Assembly (NCBI RefSeq): GCF_910592395.1
Contig: NC_088324.1
Coordinates: forward strand, 9,140,953-9,204,952
Direction: 5' to 3'
Length of the DNA stretch: 64,000 nucleotides
Origin: Lineus longissimus
Taxonomy: Eukaryota; Nemertea; Pilidiophora; Heteronemertea; Lineidae
Shown piece after piece: positions 29,901 through 44,837 of this stretch (position 1 is the first letter of the stretch; the number at the start of each line of letters is the position of its first letter). The position numbers were made by a program, and so were the translations under genes. A model generated the notes under the pieces. The model saw only the letters and a program-made list of their open reading frames with translations, ran no database searches and was not told the origin of the DNA.

Positions 29901-31860
29901 TTTCATCTATACTGCTATTTAATCTTGTCTTTTGTAGACAGCATATAATTCGCAGGAGCGAATTTGATTTTTAAAACAACAGGAGTCTTTTATGGTGCAC
30001 TTTTCATCAAAAGTATAAATTTACAAGGTATCATTTCTCATAATGTTTAAGGTGAATATTTGACATATCGAACATGTCAAAACACAAAACTAGTTAGCTA
30101 ATTCTGAAAACAATGGTTACTGAGTAACTCTTTCACTATAAGGTCATTGTTTTATTAATCAAGTATGTTCAAACAAGTTGGAGACGCTTGATTGGCAAGT
30201 GTAATTAGTATAAGTCTTTCAATCAGAAACATGTTTGATTTGTCAAAGTTTGTATTATGTCTCCTTGGTGATTTTGTGTTGTTATAGTTTTCATGGTAAA
30301 TCAAGGATGGTATAATGGTCATTCAGGTCTTGGACTCCAGCCTGGGAACACACATATTTGGACTTCCAATCTGTATTTGTAATTGTAACTATCAATGTAT
30401 TTGCTTTCATGAAAGTTTATTGAATTAGAAGAAGTGAACAGAACCTACAGGACTCCAATTTATTTCTACCGCTAGTCTCCTTCCTTTTTCCCCCATAATA
30501 CAACCCAATGTTTAAACATGTATATTTTCCTTGATATAATTTCCCTTCATTTTTACAGAACGTCAGGAAGAAAAGTTAAAAACTAACAACAGGGATTTAT
30601 CATTTGTATGTATCACTCACTTCCTTAACTTTTAGGAACTAGTCCTGTTGTAATGCTCTTTGTCAGTAACTCCCTTAACAATGAATTAGATGAGTAATTT
30701 CTGGAGGTATTGCAGAGCTTTGAATAAAACAGAAAGTACGACTTTTAACAGACAGCACTGCACAGCTTTGCTCCTGTCTCACTTTATGACAAATTGCTTA
30801 TGATATTGTTTACTACTACATGTAATGCAATTTCTTGCCCTCTGCTCTGAACCTTGGCTCTGAATTTGAAATATTTTGTTGGTAACAGATTTTCTAATGA
30901 TCTCAAAATGATGAACCCATATATTTTGTAAACCATCCACGTTATCTTTCAGGTCAAAATGAAGTCAATGTTTGCCATCGGTTTTGCCTTCACTGCCTTG
31001 CTTAGCATGTTCAACTCCATGTAAGTATGTAACATCTTTTTCAAAGTCATTAGAAGTAAGAAACATTGCATTTGCTAACTGTTGAGTCTGCCATGGGTTC
31101 CTCAGCCATGTGTCAGCAGGTGGCAGACCAATGTGCCTTGCACCAAGAACAACAGGATTCTAAAAAAGGAACAGTAAAATTTTACTAGGTTTATTTGAAT
31201 ATTAAACATGGGCTCTGCGCCATTGTGATCCTTCAAAGAGGAGGCTCGGCTCATTGGTGATGAATACCTTTACTTTTTCTCCACCCCGTTTATGTAGTGA
31301 TGTTTCTGTTCTGGTCATGTAAAGACAACATTAATCTTCTTTTCTTCAGATTCGACGGAAGGGTCGTTGCCAAATTGCCATTTGTCCCCATCTCTTGGTT
31401 ACAAGGAATCTCACACCGGAACATCATGGGCTCAGATTATACTGATTGTTCCTTTATATTCCTCTACATCCTGTGTACCATGTCCATCAGACAGGTGAGT
31501 GCACTTCAGCCATTCTGTATCTGTTTTAAAACATTGCTGGGATGTGGAATTGGGTGTCTCTCTTTGTTGAGCCAGTGTGTGTTCCGAATATACATCTGTG
31601 AGAGGCCTTGTTAGGCATTCTGGACAGTTTCAACTCTCCGTTCTGAGGTTCACGTCATCAGCACTACCTCTGCTACACTTCTGCTGACATTTTGACAAGA
31701 GGATTTGACTTAGGCTACCAAAAAACCCAATGATGTACTACAAGTAATCTTTCTTTGTTTACCGTTACAGAATGTCCAGAAGATGCTGGGATTCGCACCG
31801 TCTCGTTCAGCCAACAAACAAGGCGGTCTATTTATGCCACCGACAGCACAAACAAAGTAA
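26931..31860 (+). CDS. TMCO1: TMCO1, ER calcium load-activated channel / translocon-associated membrane protein
   Basis: TMCO1 is an ER membrane protein that releases excess luminal calcium and associates with the multipass translocon. Exons: 26931-26991, 27428-27505, 27732-27791, 30559-30605, 30953-31020, 31350-31494 and 31771-31860. They total 549 nt (182 aa; vertebrate form about 188). The protein begins MFADTILIVFISICTALL (TM1), then TWLLVYRT, a basic coiled coil (KLKAEVDKQSKK, KKKLERQEEKLK), MKSMFAIGFAFTALLSMFN (TM2), FDGRVVAKLPF, GISHRNIMG, and DCSFIFLYILCTMSIRQ (TM3). The start is fixed by an in-frame TAA two codons upstream. The poly(A) signal is at 32657-32662. Intron 3 contains a recent LTR element in sense orientation. 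Confidence 0.97.
27959..28471 (+). repeat. 5' LTR
   Basis: Same length (513 bp) and apparently the same sequence as 29988-30500. It begins TTTTATGGTGCAC and ends CCCCCATAATA. Confidence 0.92.
28540..29484 (+). CDS. Internal ORF of the LTR element, interrupted by one in-frame TAG
   Basis: From the ATG at 28540 one frame runs to TAA-type termination at 29484 except for a single TAG at 28843-28845. The first part (about 101 codons) has an aromatic, beta-rich segment (EWDISATAEG, TSLTLFW) followed by a basic KSPSTLRRDKHRMELYL. This layout resembles short uncharacterised ORFs I associate with marine-invertebrate retroelements, but I cannot assign a family. The second part, from an ATG at 28897, is Ser/Val/Gln-rich with repeated S-x-x-VQ-C/Y/V motifs (VSVSVQC, MSTTVQC, VSKAVQY, PSVSVQV, RSTSVQC). 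No zinc knuckle or enzymatic motif is seen. Whether the TAG is read through, a true stop between two ORFs, or a mutation is undecided. Confidence 0.55.
29988..30500 (+). repeat. 3' LTR
   Basis: Matches the 5' LTR over its full length and is followed by the CAAC target duplication. Confidence 0.92.
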
Positions 31861-32809
31861 CAGGTTGTTCAATAGAACTTTCATACACATGCAGCCTCGC
31901 CTCGAATTGTAGAGATCCCTCATCGGTATTGAGTGCACCTTCCGGAAAGGACACCGCTGTTGATATTGAGTAAAGGGATATTTCTTCTTTGACATTATTG
32001 GAGGGAAGGTTTGCAACCTGGACTTGGCAATGATTCACCTACCCACTACAAAATTGAATTTTGTATTCAGAACAGACTTGGTTTCTATGTGGGAAACCAT
32101 ATGGTTTTCACTGATCTTTATTTCGATGTTAGTTGTTGGTTTAGCAATTGTAACTGACCAAGGGCCTGTGTGTGGTTTCTCCCTGCAATTGAGTCAGTCC
32201 TTCACACTGGCGAGACATTCCCTTCATAGCTCTTGACAGAAAGGGCGATCATATCAAAATAGTTAGCTGGAAACATTTTTGTATCATTCAGGAATTCAGC
32301 TTTATATATGATTGTGGAGGAAATATGACAAATCGGAATCTTATTTTAACAGTCAAATAATCATGTTGTGATTTCCACTGCCACTGGTCTGTCCTTAAAA
32401 TATCGAAGCAGGGTATCAAGTGCTGCATATAAACAATGTATTGGCAACAAAGATGATAGCATGTAAGCCCTGGGTGTCTGTCATATACTGGGTATATCTT
32501 GAAGTTTTGCAGAAAAATAATTTCTACACTTCAACAAATTGCAAACATCTACCTGGTAAATACTTTGAAAACAATTACATGTACCTCTGGAGTGATTCAT
32601 TTGGTCACTGTCTACTTGTCAAATTTAAAATCATTTAATTGTATTTTAAAAAGTTTAATAAAATATTGATATTAACTTTGATATCTGTATTCGTTCGTCA
32701 AGCGAAATAATACCAAACTGGAGGAATTGGCTGGCTCACCAATTACAGGGTGTATTGTACTTGAACAACTTAGATTGCAACTAATGTGTTTCAGATGTAT
32801 AGTGGAACA

Positions 32810-32951
32810 TCGCTTAGTGGACACCTCTATTAAGGACACTCGTTTTGGTCCCAAATTGGTTATTTCCATTCAAATTGACCTCTCTTATCAGGACACCTCT
32901 ATCAAGGACAGCACTTGTCAGTCCCGAGGGTGTTGTATAGAGGATCTACTA
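32810..32951. mobile_element. Pogo-type MITE copy
   Basis: Starts TAGTGGAACATCG and ends near GAGGATCTACTA, imperfect inverted termini. The interior (AAGGACACTCGTTTTGGTCC) matches the copy at 248-425 in inverted orientation. Confidence 0.6.
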
Positions 32952-32984
32952 CATTCTTCCAAGACCACATTCCTTATCAAAGAA

Positions 32985-33345
32985 GCATGGTGCTTTTTCT
33001 GTGGGCTGCCCCCTTCTTCCTCCAAACAAAAGAACAGCTGTCCCTTCTTCCTCTACACCAAAGAAGGACTCTCCCTTTTTCTAAAACAAAAAAAGACTAT
33101 CCATTCTTCCTCTAAACCATAAACAACACGGTAATTTTCCCCCCGAAACCAAAGAACGGCTGTCCCTTCTTCCTCTAAAGAACACCATCATTTGATTTCT
33201 TCCTTCAAGAGAGACTGCCTGCACTTCCTTTAAAGCAAAGAAATACTATCAATTCTTCCTCTAAAACAATGAAAGACTGCCCGTACTTCCCCTGAACTGA
33301 ACTAAAACAGACTTTCTTCTCTTCCTCAAAAGCAAAGAAACAAAG
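32985..33345. repeat. Degenerate ~40-bp tandem repeat rich in TTCTTCCTC
   Basis: The phrase CCCTTCTTCCTCTAAA - (A)CAAAGAA - GACT(G/A)TC recurs with variation at roughly 35-45-bp spacing about eight times. Confidence 0.7.
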
Positions 33346-33552
33346 ATGTATTTTTGAAATATATCATTATCAATATAAACACAACTAAAGCTATAGATTC
33401 ATCTCTTAGTCATTCTACATGTATTTCATTATAATCATTCAACATAGCCTCCTACAAAGGTCTACGCCATTCGTTACATATTTGAAACATCGTTTCACAG
33501 TACACTACAATCTGCTTCGGCTGCCAAAATTAAACAGTTAACGCATTAGAGA

Positions 33553-33622
33553 TCACGACACTTCCCTATCAAGGACAGCACTTGCCAGTCCCGACGGTGT
33601 GCTTATCAGAGAGGTTCTACTG
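33553..33622. mobile_element. Pogo-type MITE fragment
   Basis: Shares ATCAAGGACAGCACTTG and CAGTCCCGA with the copy at 32810 and ends GAGAGGTTCTACTG followed by TA. Confidence 0.6.
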
Positions 33623-33689
33623 TACTGTTTGTGTCCCTGTTCCAGCTGGCTTCCACAAAAAGTCACCTTTCAAAACTTTGAGCAACTCA

Positions 33690-36600
33690 TCACACAATAT
33701 TAGTCTCAAACATTGGCTTATTGTCAATGAACCTATCGAATCTGAAGCAAGATAAATCGATACTTTGATAATCCCCATCGTATATCAATTCCATGACTGC
33801 ACGTCCAATTGCTGGTGCGTGTTGGAGTCCATGTCCACTCGATCCGTTACAAAACAAAAAGTTGGTGAAGTACGGGTGACTCCCAATGATTAGGTTTTCG
33901 TCCATGTAGTTGTAGTCGTAGTAACCGGCCCAGGCACTTTTAACCTGGAACAAAGGAAGGAAGAATTTGAAAAAGTATGTCGGAGAAAAATATATTGTTG
34001 GTTCAGAAAGAAATTATTTTGATTAAGTCAGCAACACTGTGGAGTGGCTGCATATGAGCAATACATTCACAAGAGCAAATGCAGAACACATAACATCAAG
34101 TCACAACGTTACCACTGTCATCCTTAACTTATTTCGAAGACATTAAACTTGCTTCTATTAAACCTAGTGGACGCTGTTTAGGATGACCCCTTTACCGTTC
34201 AAATCTAACTTTCATCAGCGAGCTAGATTATGTTTTTACCTTTATCTCTTCGAAGCCTTTCACTCTGTGTGCGAGTATGGGCCAAATGTCGTTGTTGAAA
34301 AATTCATAATCAACATCTAACGTGTCGGTGGGTGGTTCTTCCTCTGACTGTAATAGATGAAACAAAATGAATGATTCTCAACTCAAAAACCAGGAAGCAA
34401 ACACTAATATTCAACTTTTTACGGGGCCTGACATTTTCATAATTTCAGCGGAGCCACAAACAGACCAGGAAAACACAAAAGGCCAGGAAATATCAACAAA
34501 TCTACGACTAATCAAAATTTCTTAAAAACCTACTCGAAAAAGCATGCAAATACAAGTATAGTTTGTACTGCAAGCACATCACTGAGCATAAACTCTTTTT
34601 TTTTATTATGTCACTTACATTAACATGCATGTAAACCAGTTGCCTCTCACATATCTACGACCATAAGATGAATTGGATCTAATAGGCTGATTAATACGCC
34701 AACACCCGCCCATCAGTGTTGAACGGATGCCGAAAATCTGGAAGCCTACATGTACTTTCATCTCTTTCAAGATTTTGATTGTGCATCTGACACCAGTGGT
34801 GACCACTATGGAAAAGGTTATACCAGTGGTGACCACTATGGAAAAGGTTATACCAGTGGTGACCAATGTGGAAAAGTGTTAAAGTGTAATCAGGTCTTTC
34901 AAAGGTAAGTACTGATAACAACAGAATGGACACAGACAGGACAGGAAACTTTTTGGAGAAAGTCAGCTGTAAACACAAGCAGATGTTGATGGCGTGTGCT
35001 ACATGTACAAGGAGATGGTCAGGAATCATTTCATAAAGCTTTTCAGATGCCTTTACAGAGCATTTGAGACGGTTTCAAGAATAGATACTGAATTTCCAGG
35101 TGATGGTTGTCTCACCAGACGTTGTTGCGTTGGTGCTATGAAGCAGGCCAAAACCAAAGGTTGGCACAGAGATTTGGGTCAAGATGACCATGCCATCCAA
35201 GCAGTGTTTGGTGGGACAACCAATACCGAAAGTGAGGTATAAGTTTCTGTTCCAAAACACCTCGAATTTAACATTGAAATCATTTTGACTGCTTTTCGAC
35301 CACTACCATATTTTGTACCAACCCAACCCGGTTAAGGTTGCCTAACAATATCCCCTGCCACGAAAATGAGGCACAGTGCTTTATACACTGTAAGGAGTGC
35401 TACATGTATGCTGTAACCAAGGTGTTTTTTGAACAGAAATGCGTTTGAGCTGGTTAGAAAACTATTCACAGCCTTTGGTACAATCAAAGATTCATTTCTA
35501 CATTCTATGATAGGGGAGTATAGAATTAGATAAGGCCGGAAAATTAGAGTAGGCATGAATTATATTTATAGTATACAGAACAGGTCTGTCTGAAAATGAA
35601 AAGGAGAGAACCCCCAGTGAGGGGAGGGCATGAGACACACATTGGTACTTACACAAAGCGTTGCTGATTTTACCAAGTGACCAAAAATCTGCAATTTTTC
35701 TGAATTTGGGATAGTGCTGCCACCAGTTACTCGCACATGAACAAAAAATATCACGGGGATATTCAAAGCCACTATTCCACCGGACACACTTATCAACTGG
35801 TATACGTTACAATGCTTTCTGAATCTTCAAGTTTCAATTAGCACTGTGGTTAATGAGAGATAGTGTTATTAGTATCGTACACAATATTGACATGGGAAGG
35901 AGTCTACAATCCCAATCACAGCCCAAAAGAGGTCATCAATTGACAAAATAAGTGCCTTTGTTCAAAGGATTTATCGTTGAATGCAATCAAACTACCGGTA
36001 CATCATTTCTGATCAGGAATTGTCAATTTTAACCTGGAAATATTTCAGATTGGTCACTTTGTGAAATTGGCGACAAAATGTTAAAAGGGAGAGGAAAGAG
36101 GTAAGAGAGCTACCGATTGAGGTGTTTCAGGAATTGGTACTTTTGGAGACGAGCTGCCGATGAAATGTCCACCGAGTCCCTCTTTCCGAAAATAGACGCC
36201 TGTCGGGTCGATCACCATGGGAGTGCTTAGGCCAGGTCCTTTAGGAGCATGCCAGGAGTACACAAAACGTTTCCTGAGAAAAAAGGAACATGTACAATAC
36301 CATACTGTGCTTAGGTGTTGAGTGCATTGAAAAAAGTGATATGCATGAAAATTTGTCCATGACATAAATCAGGGCTTCATCTTCTTCTGCATTTGATTTT
36401 GGACATCACACTCTCAATTCTGTATCAGTCACAAAGACAGCAGTACAAGCTAGTTCATCCAGCCATCCTTGGTGTTCAATTCTGTTCCATCTGGCCAAAT
36501 CTGGCTGAGAACAGGCTGGGAAGTCGAGGCAATTCCTGCAGTACATGTAAGTGGAGTGGAGTTGGCACTTGGACAGTGCTGCATCACCAAACCAAGTCTC

Positions 36601-39064
36601 TTCACGTTGACTCGTAGACAAGGTGTCCAGTTCTGAGATATCAAACGATTTCAAACTCCCTTCTGTCTAGGAGTCTGAGAGTATAGCAGAGTCAACTAAC
36701 CTTGCTTCCACTGGGAGCGGTAGCTGAAATATCCCTTCACCCGTGCCGATGCCTGCCAGTTCTGCAATCTTTCCAGCAGAGTGTCCAGCAGCATTGATGA
36801 CAAAAGCGGTGGAAATTGGATGAATCTCATTTTCTGGCGACAAAACCTGGAAAGTATTACAAAAATCCTTTAATCTAGTGTTCTTTGATCGGTTTTGAAT
36901 TGTTCTCATCCAATTTTACAGAGACTGGCAATAACTCAGGTTTTCTGTCCAAAGATTGTGGAAAGTTGGAGAGAAAACTCTGAACTTACATTGACATATC
37001 TGAGCACCTTCTTCTCCTCAATTTTCCCTCCGACCACATGCTCCCTGTCTGAGAGGAACTCAAAACCTGTCACCTCGCCTTGGATGTACTTGACCCCAAG
37101 AGACTGGGCTTTACGTTTGAAGGAAGTCAGCAGGCACCATGGGTCAAACCATCCTTCGTTTTCTATGCCTGAAAGTGAAATACCAAATCAGAATATTTTC
37201 AATATCATCCAACAAGAACCTGTCACCGCCTCTTTTGGGCTTTACACTTGAAAGAAAAACCAGAAGGCAACTTGGTGCATGATGTCTTAAAATCTGTAAA
37301 GTCACTCAGCAGTCAGCAAGCACTCTACTATTGACCCCTAGCTGGTATTAGGAACCCGATGACAAGTCGGGGACGAGATGTTGGTCTTTGCTTACATGAT
37401 GCGGAATGTTCACAAACACTGATATCACAACACATACCATAGGTGCCAGCCTCTATATCATCTGTGTTCAACCACGGCCATTTTCCCTTCAGTTGTTCCG
37501 CGGACATGAACTCAACTGCTGCACCCATTTCCCTGCAGGAGCAAAACAGAACTCAACATTTATCAAGGCAGCAAATGAATGCTTGCTTTCTATTATAATC
37601 AGGGCCTTGTTGAGGTAGTTCAACTGTCTTAGGGTCTCTGCTAGAGAGTTCTTTGGAGAAATAATTGAATTCACATTGACACACAGGCAGGCTGGATGAA
37701 GAAGAAGAAGAAGACTACATACCTTTGAAGTTTGTAATTCTTCTCCAAGCAATCAGCGCCAGCCTTAGTGGCCAAGAACAAGTAGCCCTGAGGATTGAAT
37801 TGGACATCTGGTGGGTCCATATCTGACGTCGAAAAAAAAAACATGCGAACAATAATATTCTGAGGCTGCAACATTCAAAATAGTTTGGCATGTCTTAAAA
37901 TCAATGATAGTAGCAGAAGTCAAGCTCAGATTTGCCAACCTGCTAAAGGGCATCCACTTTTAACAGGACACTTTTAAGATATGCAAGTGGCCCAAAGGAT
38001 GATGGTTCCTCCTTTACCCAAGACACTGGAATGTTTACTCACCAAACACGCTAAGGTGTTGCTTGATATTTCGGAGGAAATCTGCCCCAAACATTGACAT
38101 TTGGATATTCTCTGGGATGGAGAACTGTTGACGGATGCCACCAACGGACAGGACGGTTGAACATTGTGTATACTGAAAGAAATCATATTTACATAAGTTA
38201 CAAAAGACCTCTATTAGGCCCCATAAAAAAATGTCGGCATATTGTTCATTCTTTTACTTTTGTGTCTTTTTCAATAACTGTGACTGTGTACCCTTCAGGA
38301 CTTCTCTGCTTCAGAAAATATGCCACGGCTGAGCCAACGATTCCTCCCCCGATGATCGTGATGTCGGATTCAACTGGATAGCCATGTTCAAGGTCAACCT
38401 TCCCTGAAAGAAAGAGGAGCACATTTTTAAAGGTTTTTTATTCATGCAGACTACTGCACTTGGAGAATACAACTTGAAAGCCTTTTTTCGGGTCCCAGCA
38501 GAGGCCGATGGATGGAGGCACTTGTTCCTTGCTGATATATGCGGTGTTGTTGCTGTCAGCTGTCAGCTGTCCTAGGGAGGCCCTGTCCTTCTGCATGCTA
38601 TAGAGCGCCAGGGTTTTGTGGTCACGGTTGTGCAATCGGCTCACCTCGGGTAAATCAACGAGGCCTCCTCGACCCTCCGCTGCGCGGCGGATAGGGTCGA
38701 GGTTGCCTGGACTAACCGGTATAAGATACCTTTACGATAGGCCTAGGCCTAAACCAATCCTTCTGTCTGCTGGGGGGGGGGGGGCTTTAGTTGTCACTAT
38801 TGACTATATACATGTCTGATGTAGTATCATTTACGTAGTCAATGACAATCACAATGTGATTGTGAATGTCTAGACTAGTCTACTGTCAGTGTCATAACTC
38901 TCATGCTTGCATGAAGTGTGGAACATACCTTCCAACTCCTTTTTGATGACCCCCCATGGACTTTTGTAGTGTCCTGGCTTTGGCAACTTGATCGGTGGCT
39001 TCTTGCCATTTCTGCCTCCCGTGCAATACGCCCGGACAAAGCTGTTTAAAAGAAATCGAGACAT
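33690..39064 (-). CDS. FOXRED1: FOXRED1, FAD-dependent oxidoreductase, mitochondrial complex I assembly factor
   Basis: FOXRED1 is a mitochondrial flavoprotein of the DAO/sarcosine oxidase family needed to assemble respiratory complex I. Exons in gene order: 38929-39064, 38258-38403, 38043-38172, 37723-37822, 37438-37532, 36990-37168, 36701-36846, 36114-36273, 34240-34347 and 33690-33944. They total 1455 nt (484 aa; human about 486). The N-terminus [17 protein letters not shown] looks like a mitochondrial presequence. The FAD-binding Rossmann motif is [18 protein letters not shown] (about residues 58-75). Further signatures are [31 protein letters not shown], and the C-terminal [10 protein letters not shown] and [17 protein letters not shown]. 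One donor is GTTAGT (36695-36700), otherwise introns are GT-AG with the usual GTRAG. FOXRED1 is divergent from CDC7. Confidence 0.96.
34789..34878. repeat. 30-bp tandem repeat, 3 copies
   Basis: ACCAGTGGTGACCACTATGG + AAAAGGTTAT three times in the FOXRED1 intron; the third copy has AATGTGG. Confidence 0.9.
35098..35233. mobile_element. Short foldback (MITE-like) element in FOXRED1 intron
   Basis: The left end GGTGATGGTTGTCTCACCAG and the reverse complement of the right end, GGTATTGGTTGTCCCACCAA, form imperfect terminal inverted repeats around about 136 bp. A related terminus occurs near 11483. Confidence 0.55.
38672..38705. repeat. Perfect-stem inverted repeat
   Basis: CCTCGACCCT pairs with AGGGTCGAGG around a GC-rich, itself partly palindromic centre (CCGCTGCGCGGCGG) in FOXRED1 intron 1. 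It may be a transposon remnant. Confidence 0.6.
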
Positions 39065-40305
39065 TTTATTATGGACCTGAAAAACTTCTCATGTTGACAT
39101 TATGGATTTGTGTACCTCATGTACATGGGGTGTACTGCTTGTGTACATTTTGTACATAAATCTTTTTTAGTACTACAGATAAGCGACTGATTCTGTACTA
39201 ATCGCGATGCAAAAAATAAACAATTGTAAATATCATAAAAGCACTTCAGAGTTGTAATTTCGTATCAACTTGTTCCAAGAGATAGATTTTTCAGTTTGCT
39301 ATTCAATCTGACATGTTTTAGTGGATGTTTTGCTCATTTTTTTAGTTCAGTCCAAAATTGATATTCTGTACAATTTCTCTCCATTTAAAAAACTTTGCGA
39401 TTTGGCGGGAGTTTTGCACACTTCCGTGTTTACATTTTATTGTCAATTTCTCATCAGATTTCTAATTCAGTTGCAGTCTTATATAACCAGCTGTAACTGA
39501 TCTGATGTCGATATAGACATTCATAAACATATGTCAATCGTGACTGATAGGTATATTTTATTTTCCTTATTGAAATGATTGCAGAGAAGGAGATCACCTG
39601 ATGATCACTGATCATGCTGATCACACAATGAATGATTCAGTTCAGACAATGATTATGTCGACAATCATTTATCATTAGTCTCAGTCATAGTGCATCAATC
39701 ATTGCATTAATCAATCTAAATCTCAATGACAATGAATGATGAATCAATAAATGACATTGTCTTTGAATGACAGTCGTCCGTTGACAATCACAATGTCATG
39801 ATGTCAATGACAATGACAATGTCAATGACAATGACCACTTGACTTGTTCATACTTTCGGCCAACTTGACTATATTCTATTATTGGAATAAAGATAGGCCT
39901 AGTGCATAATCCGTCCAAAAAGGCGATAGAAAAAAACCGCTAGGCCTACAGCATAATAGAATACTGATATCCGTGTTAAAAAGCGTGAAATCGAAATGCA
40001 CCAAGTTTGTCAAAATTAAATTGGGCTGTGATTAACCGTGGGCTAAGCTACTGATGAATGACGGAACCCCGGCATCGAACAAACAAGAAAATACTTCCCG
40101 CGCAGCAGCCGCCATGCCTGTCGCATGCGTCATGCCGGTTATGGCCTCAGCATCTCATCAGATCGCACACCTACGTGCAGCCAACCTGGCGTGGATGGTG
40201 ACCTGCAGCATAAAACAAACTATACTTCATTTCCATTGCAGGAATTCAACTTTCAAAACCGAACTATAAAGTATCACTATCAGTGACTGGGCTAAAATTG
40301 AGAAG
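39065..40305. promoter_or_regulatory. Divergent intergenic region FOXRED1 / CDC7
   Basis: 1.24 kb between the two start codons. It contains TGATCA-rich palindromic sequence (39590-39640) and imperfect (TCAATGACAATG)n runs (39720-39835). A GC-rich patch with CGCATGCGTCATGCC near 40118-40137 is a plausible CDC7 promoter core. Confidence 0.5.
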
Positions 40306-43486
<3,181 letters not shown>

Positions 43487-44837
43487 TCTTGAATTTGAAC
43501 TTGACTTTGATCTTGTAGACTGGTTCCCTGTCACAGTAATGTACATGTATGGTAGACACCTTCCCCTGTTCAAGTGGTAAGCTGATAATTCTAGGATGGG
43601 TACTGTCCAAGGGATAGTCGCATCTGATTGGTGGGTGTACAATGACGATATTCACTGACTGAGAGCAAAATAATAACAACATCGGCAATTACCAGAAGAA
43701 AAGTGTTTCATTAGAAGTGTCTATTTTAAGTGTTGGAGAACGCTTTTGTCTGCTTGGGTCTTTTCTATGGTTTGTAGTCTTGTTGATATGAAAATTTTTA
43801 CTTTTTGTAATAAATAACTGCCAATTAATTGAATACCTGATGTTGTTGTATTTGATAGTACCAGTAGTCCCATTTGTCGATTTCTTGGAAGTGATGATGT
43901 TCTTTTCAATATTCAACACTGATACCGAGATGTGGATCCTACTCTTGCTGTGGTCCACCTGCATATGCATCCCTGGTGGAAACCCAGGCTCCTGGCAGGT
44001 CCAACCGTGCCAGACAGGTCTTAGGCAAAGGTCCACACCAAAGTTGGCCAAAGATTTGATGATGACCCTTTGAGGAAGCACCCCTCCATTTGCTGGGCAG
44101 CTATGGGCCAGCAATTCATTCCGTCCTTATACAAAGTCAAAGACCCTGTCTAGGTACCGAGGATAGGTTTGTTGATTCCCCATTTGTATCCATGCCACAG
44201 ATCCATTATTGCATTGAATCTTTGGGGCTTCACACAGATCAAAGTTGATACGAAAGCGGGATGTCATTGCATCCTTTGATAAACAGCAATAAGTCATGAT
44301 CTTTGGACATGTCAATCTCAGACATATGACAAAAAAACAAGGGGAAAAGTTTATAAAACACAACATACATTTTATTTATAACAATTCAACTAGACACAAT
44401 GTGGACTAAGTACATGTACACAATGTTCTATGGCAATACATGTAGTTATCTGGATAAATTGTTCACACACTAGCATGTTCATATTCATGAACCACTACTA
44501 CATACATTTGATGATTCTAAACCACACATTTCTACATGTCTACGCCTCTCAAGTTGGCCACACTGACCAGAATATTTACCTTAATGTGTACCTGGACTAT
44601 TATTTTCCAATTTCATACTGAAATGACACATTTTACACCAAGCAGTGCCAGAATACCTGAAAATGCCAGGGTTTGTTTTTATTCTGCAGACTCGCACAGG
44701 GTTCCTTGTTATCTTCATTCTGTTGAACATGTCATTAACTATGTGTCATCAAGGGGCAATTCATCAGTTCCAACATTGGCTCCATCTTCTGCAGATTCAA
44801 TTTCCCTCCCTGTCTTGGCCGCGTGTAAATGCCGACT
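43487..44837. other. Convergent 3' regions of CDC7 and the zinc-finger gene
   Basis: CDC7 AATAAA at 43809-43814 (plus) and a minus-strand AATAAA at 44371-44376 for the zinc-finger gene. No other gene seen. Confidence 0.65.

Larger units (their letters stand above)
27959..30500 (+). mobile_element. Non-autonomous LTR retrotransposon in TMCO1 intron 3
   Basis: Two direct repeats of 513 bp (27959-28471 and 29988-30500) bound 1516 bp of internal sequence. I found no difference between the two LTRs by eye. CAAC flanks both outer ends (27955-27958 and 30501-30504), a 4-bp target duplication. LTR termini are TTTTATGG and CCATAATA, a short imperfect inverted repeat rather than TG...CA. A likely primer-binding site, TGGTGGAGAACCC, begins two bases inside the 5' LTR. 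A purine-rich AACAACAGGAG precedes the 3' LTR. No protease, RT or integrase is present, so it must depend on enzymes from another element. Confidence 0.9.
31861..33689. other. TMCO1 3' UTR and repeat-rich spacer before FOXRED1
   Basis: Contains the TMCO1 poly(A) signal at 32657-32662, two MITE copies and a degenerate TTCTTCC-rich tandem repeat (listed separately). TMCO1 and FOXRED1 converge here. Confidence 0.6.
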
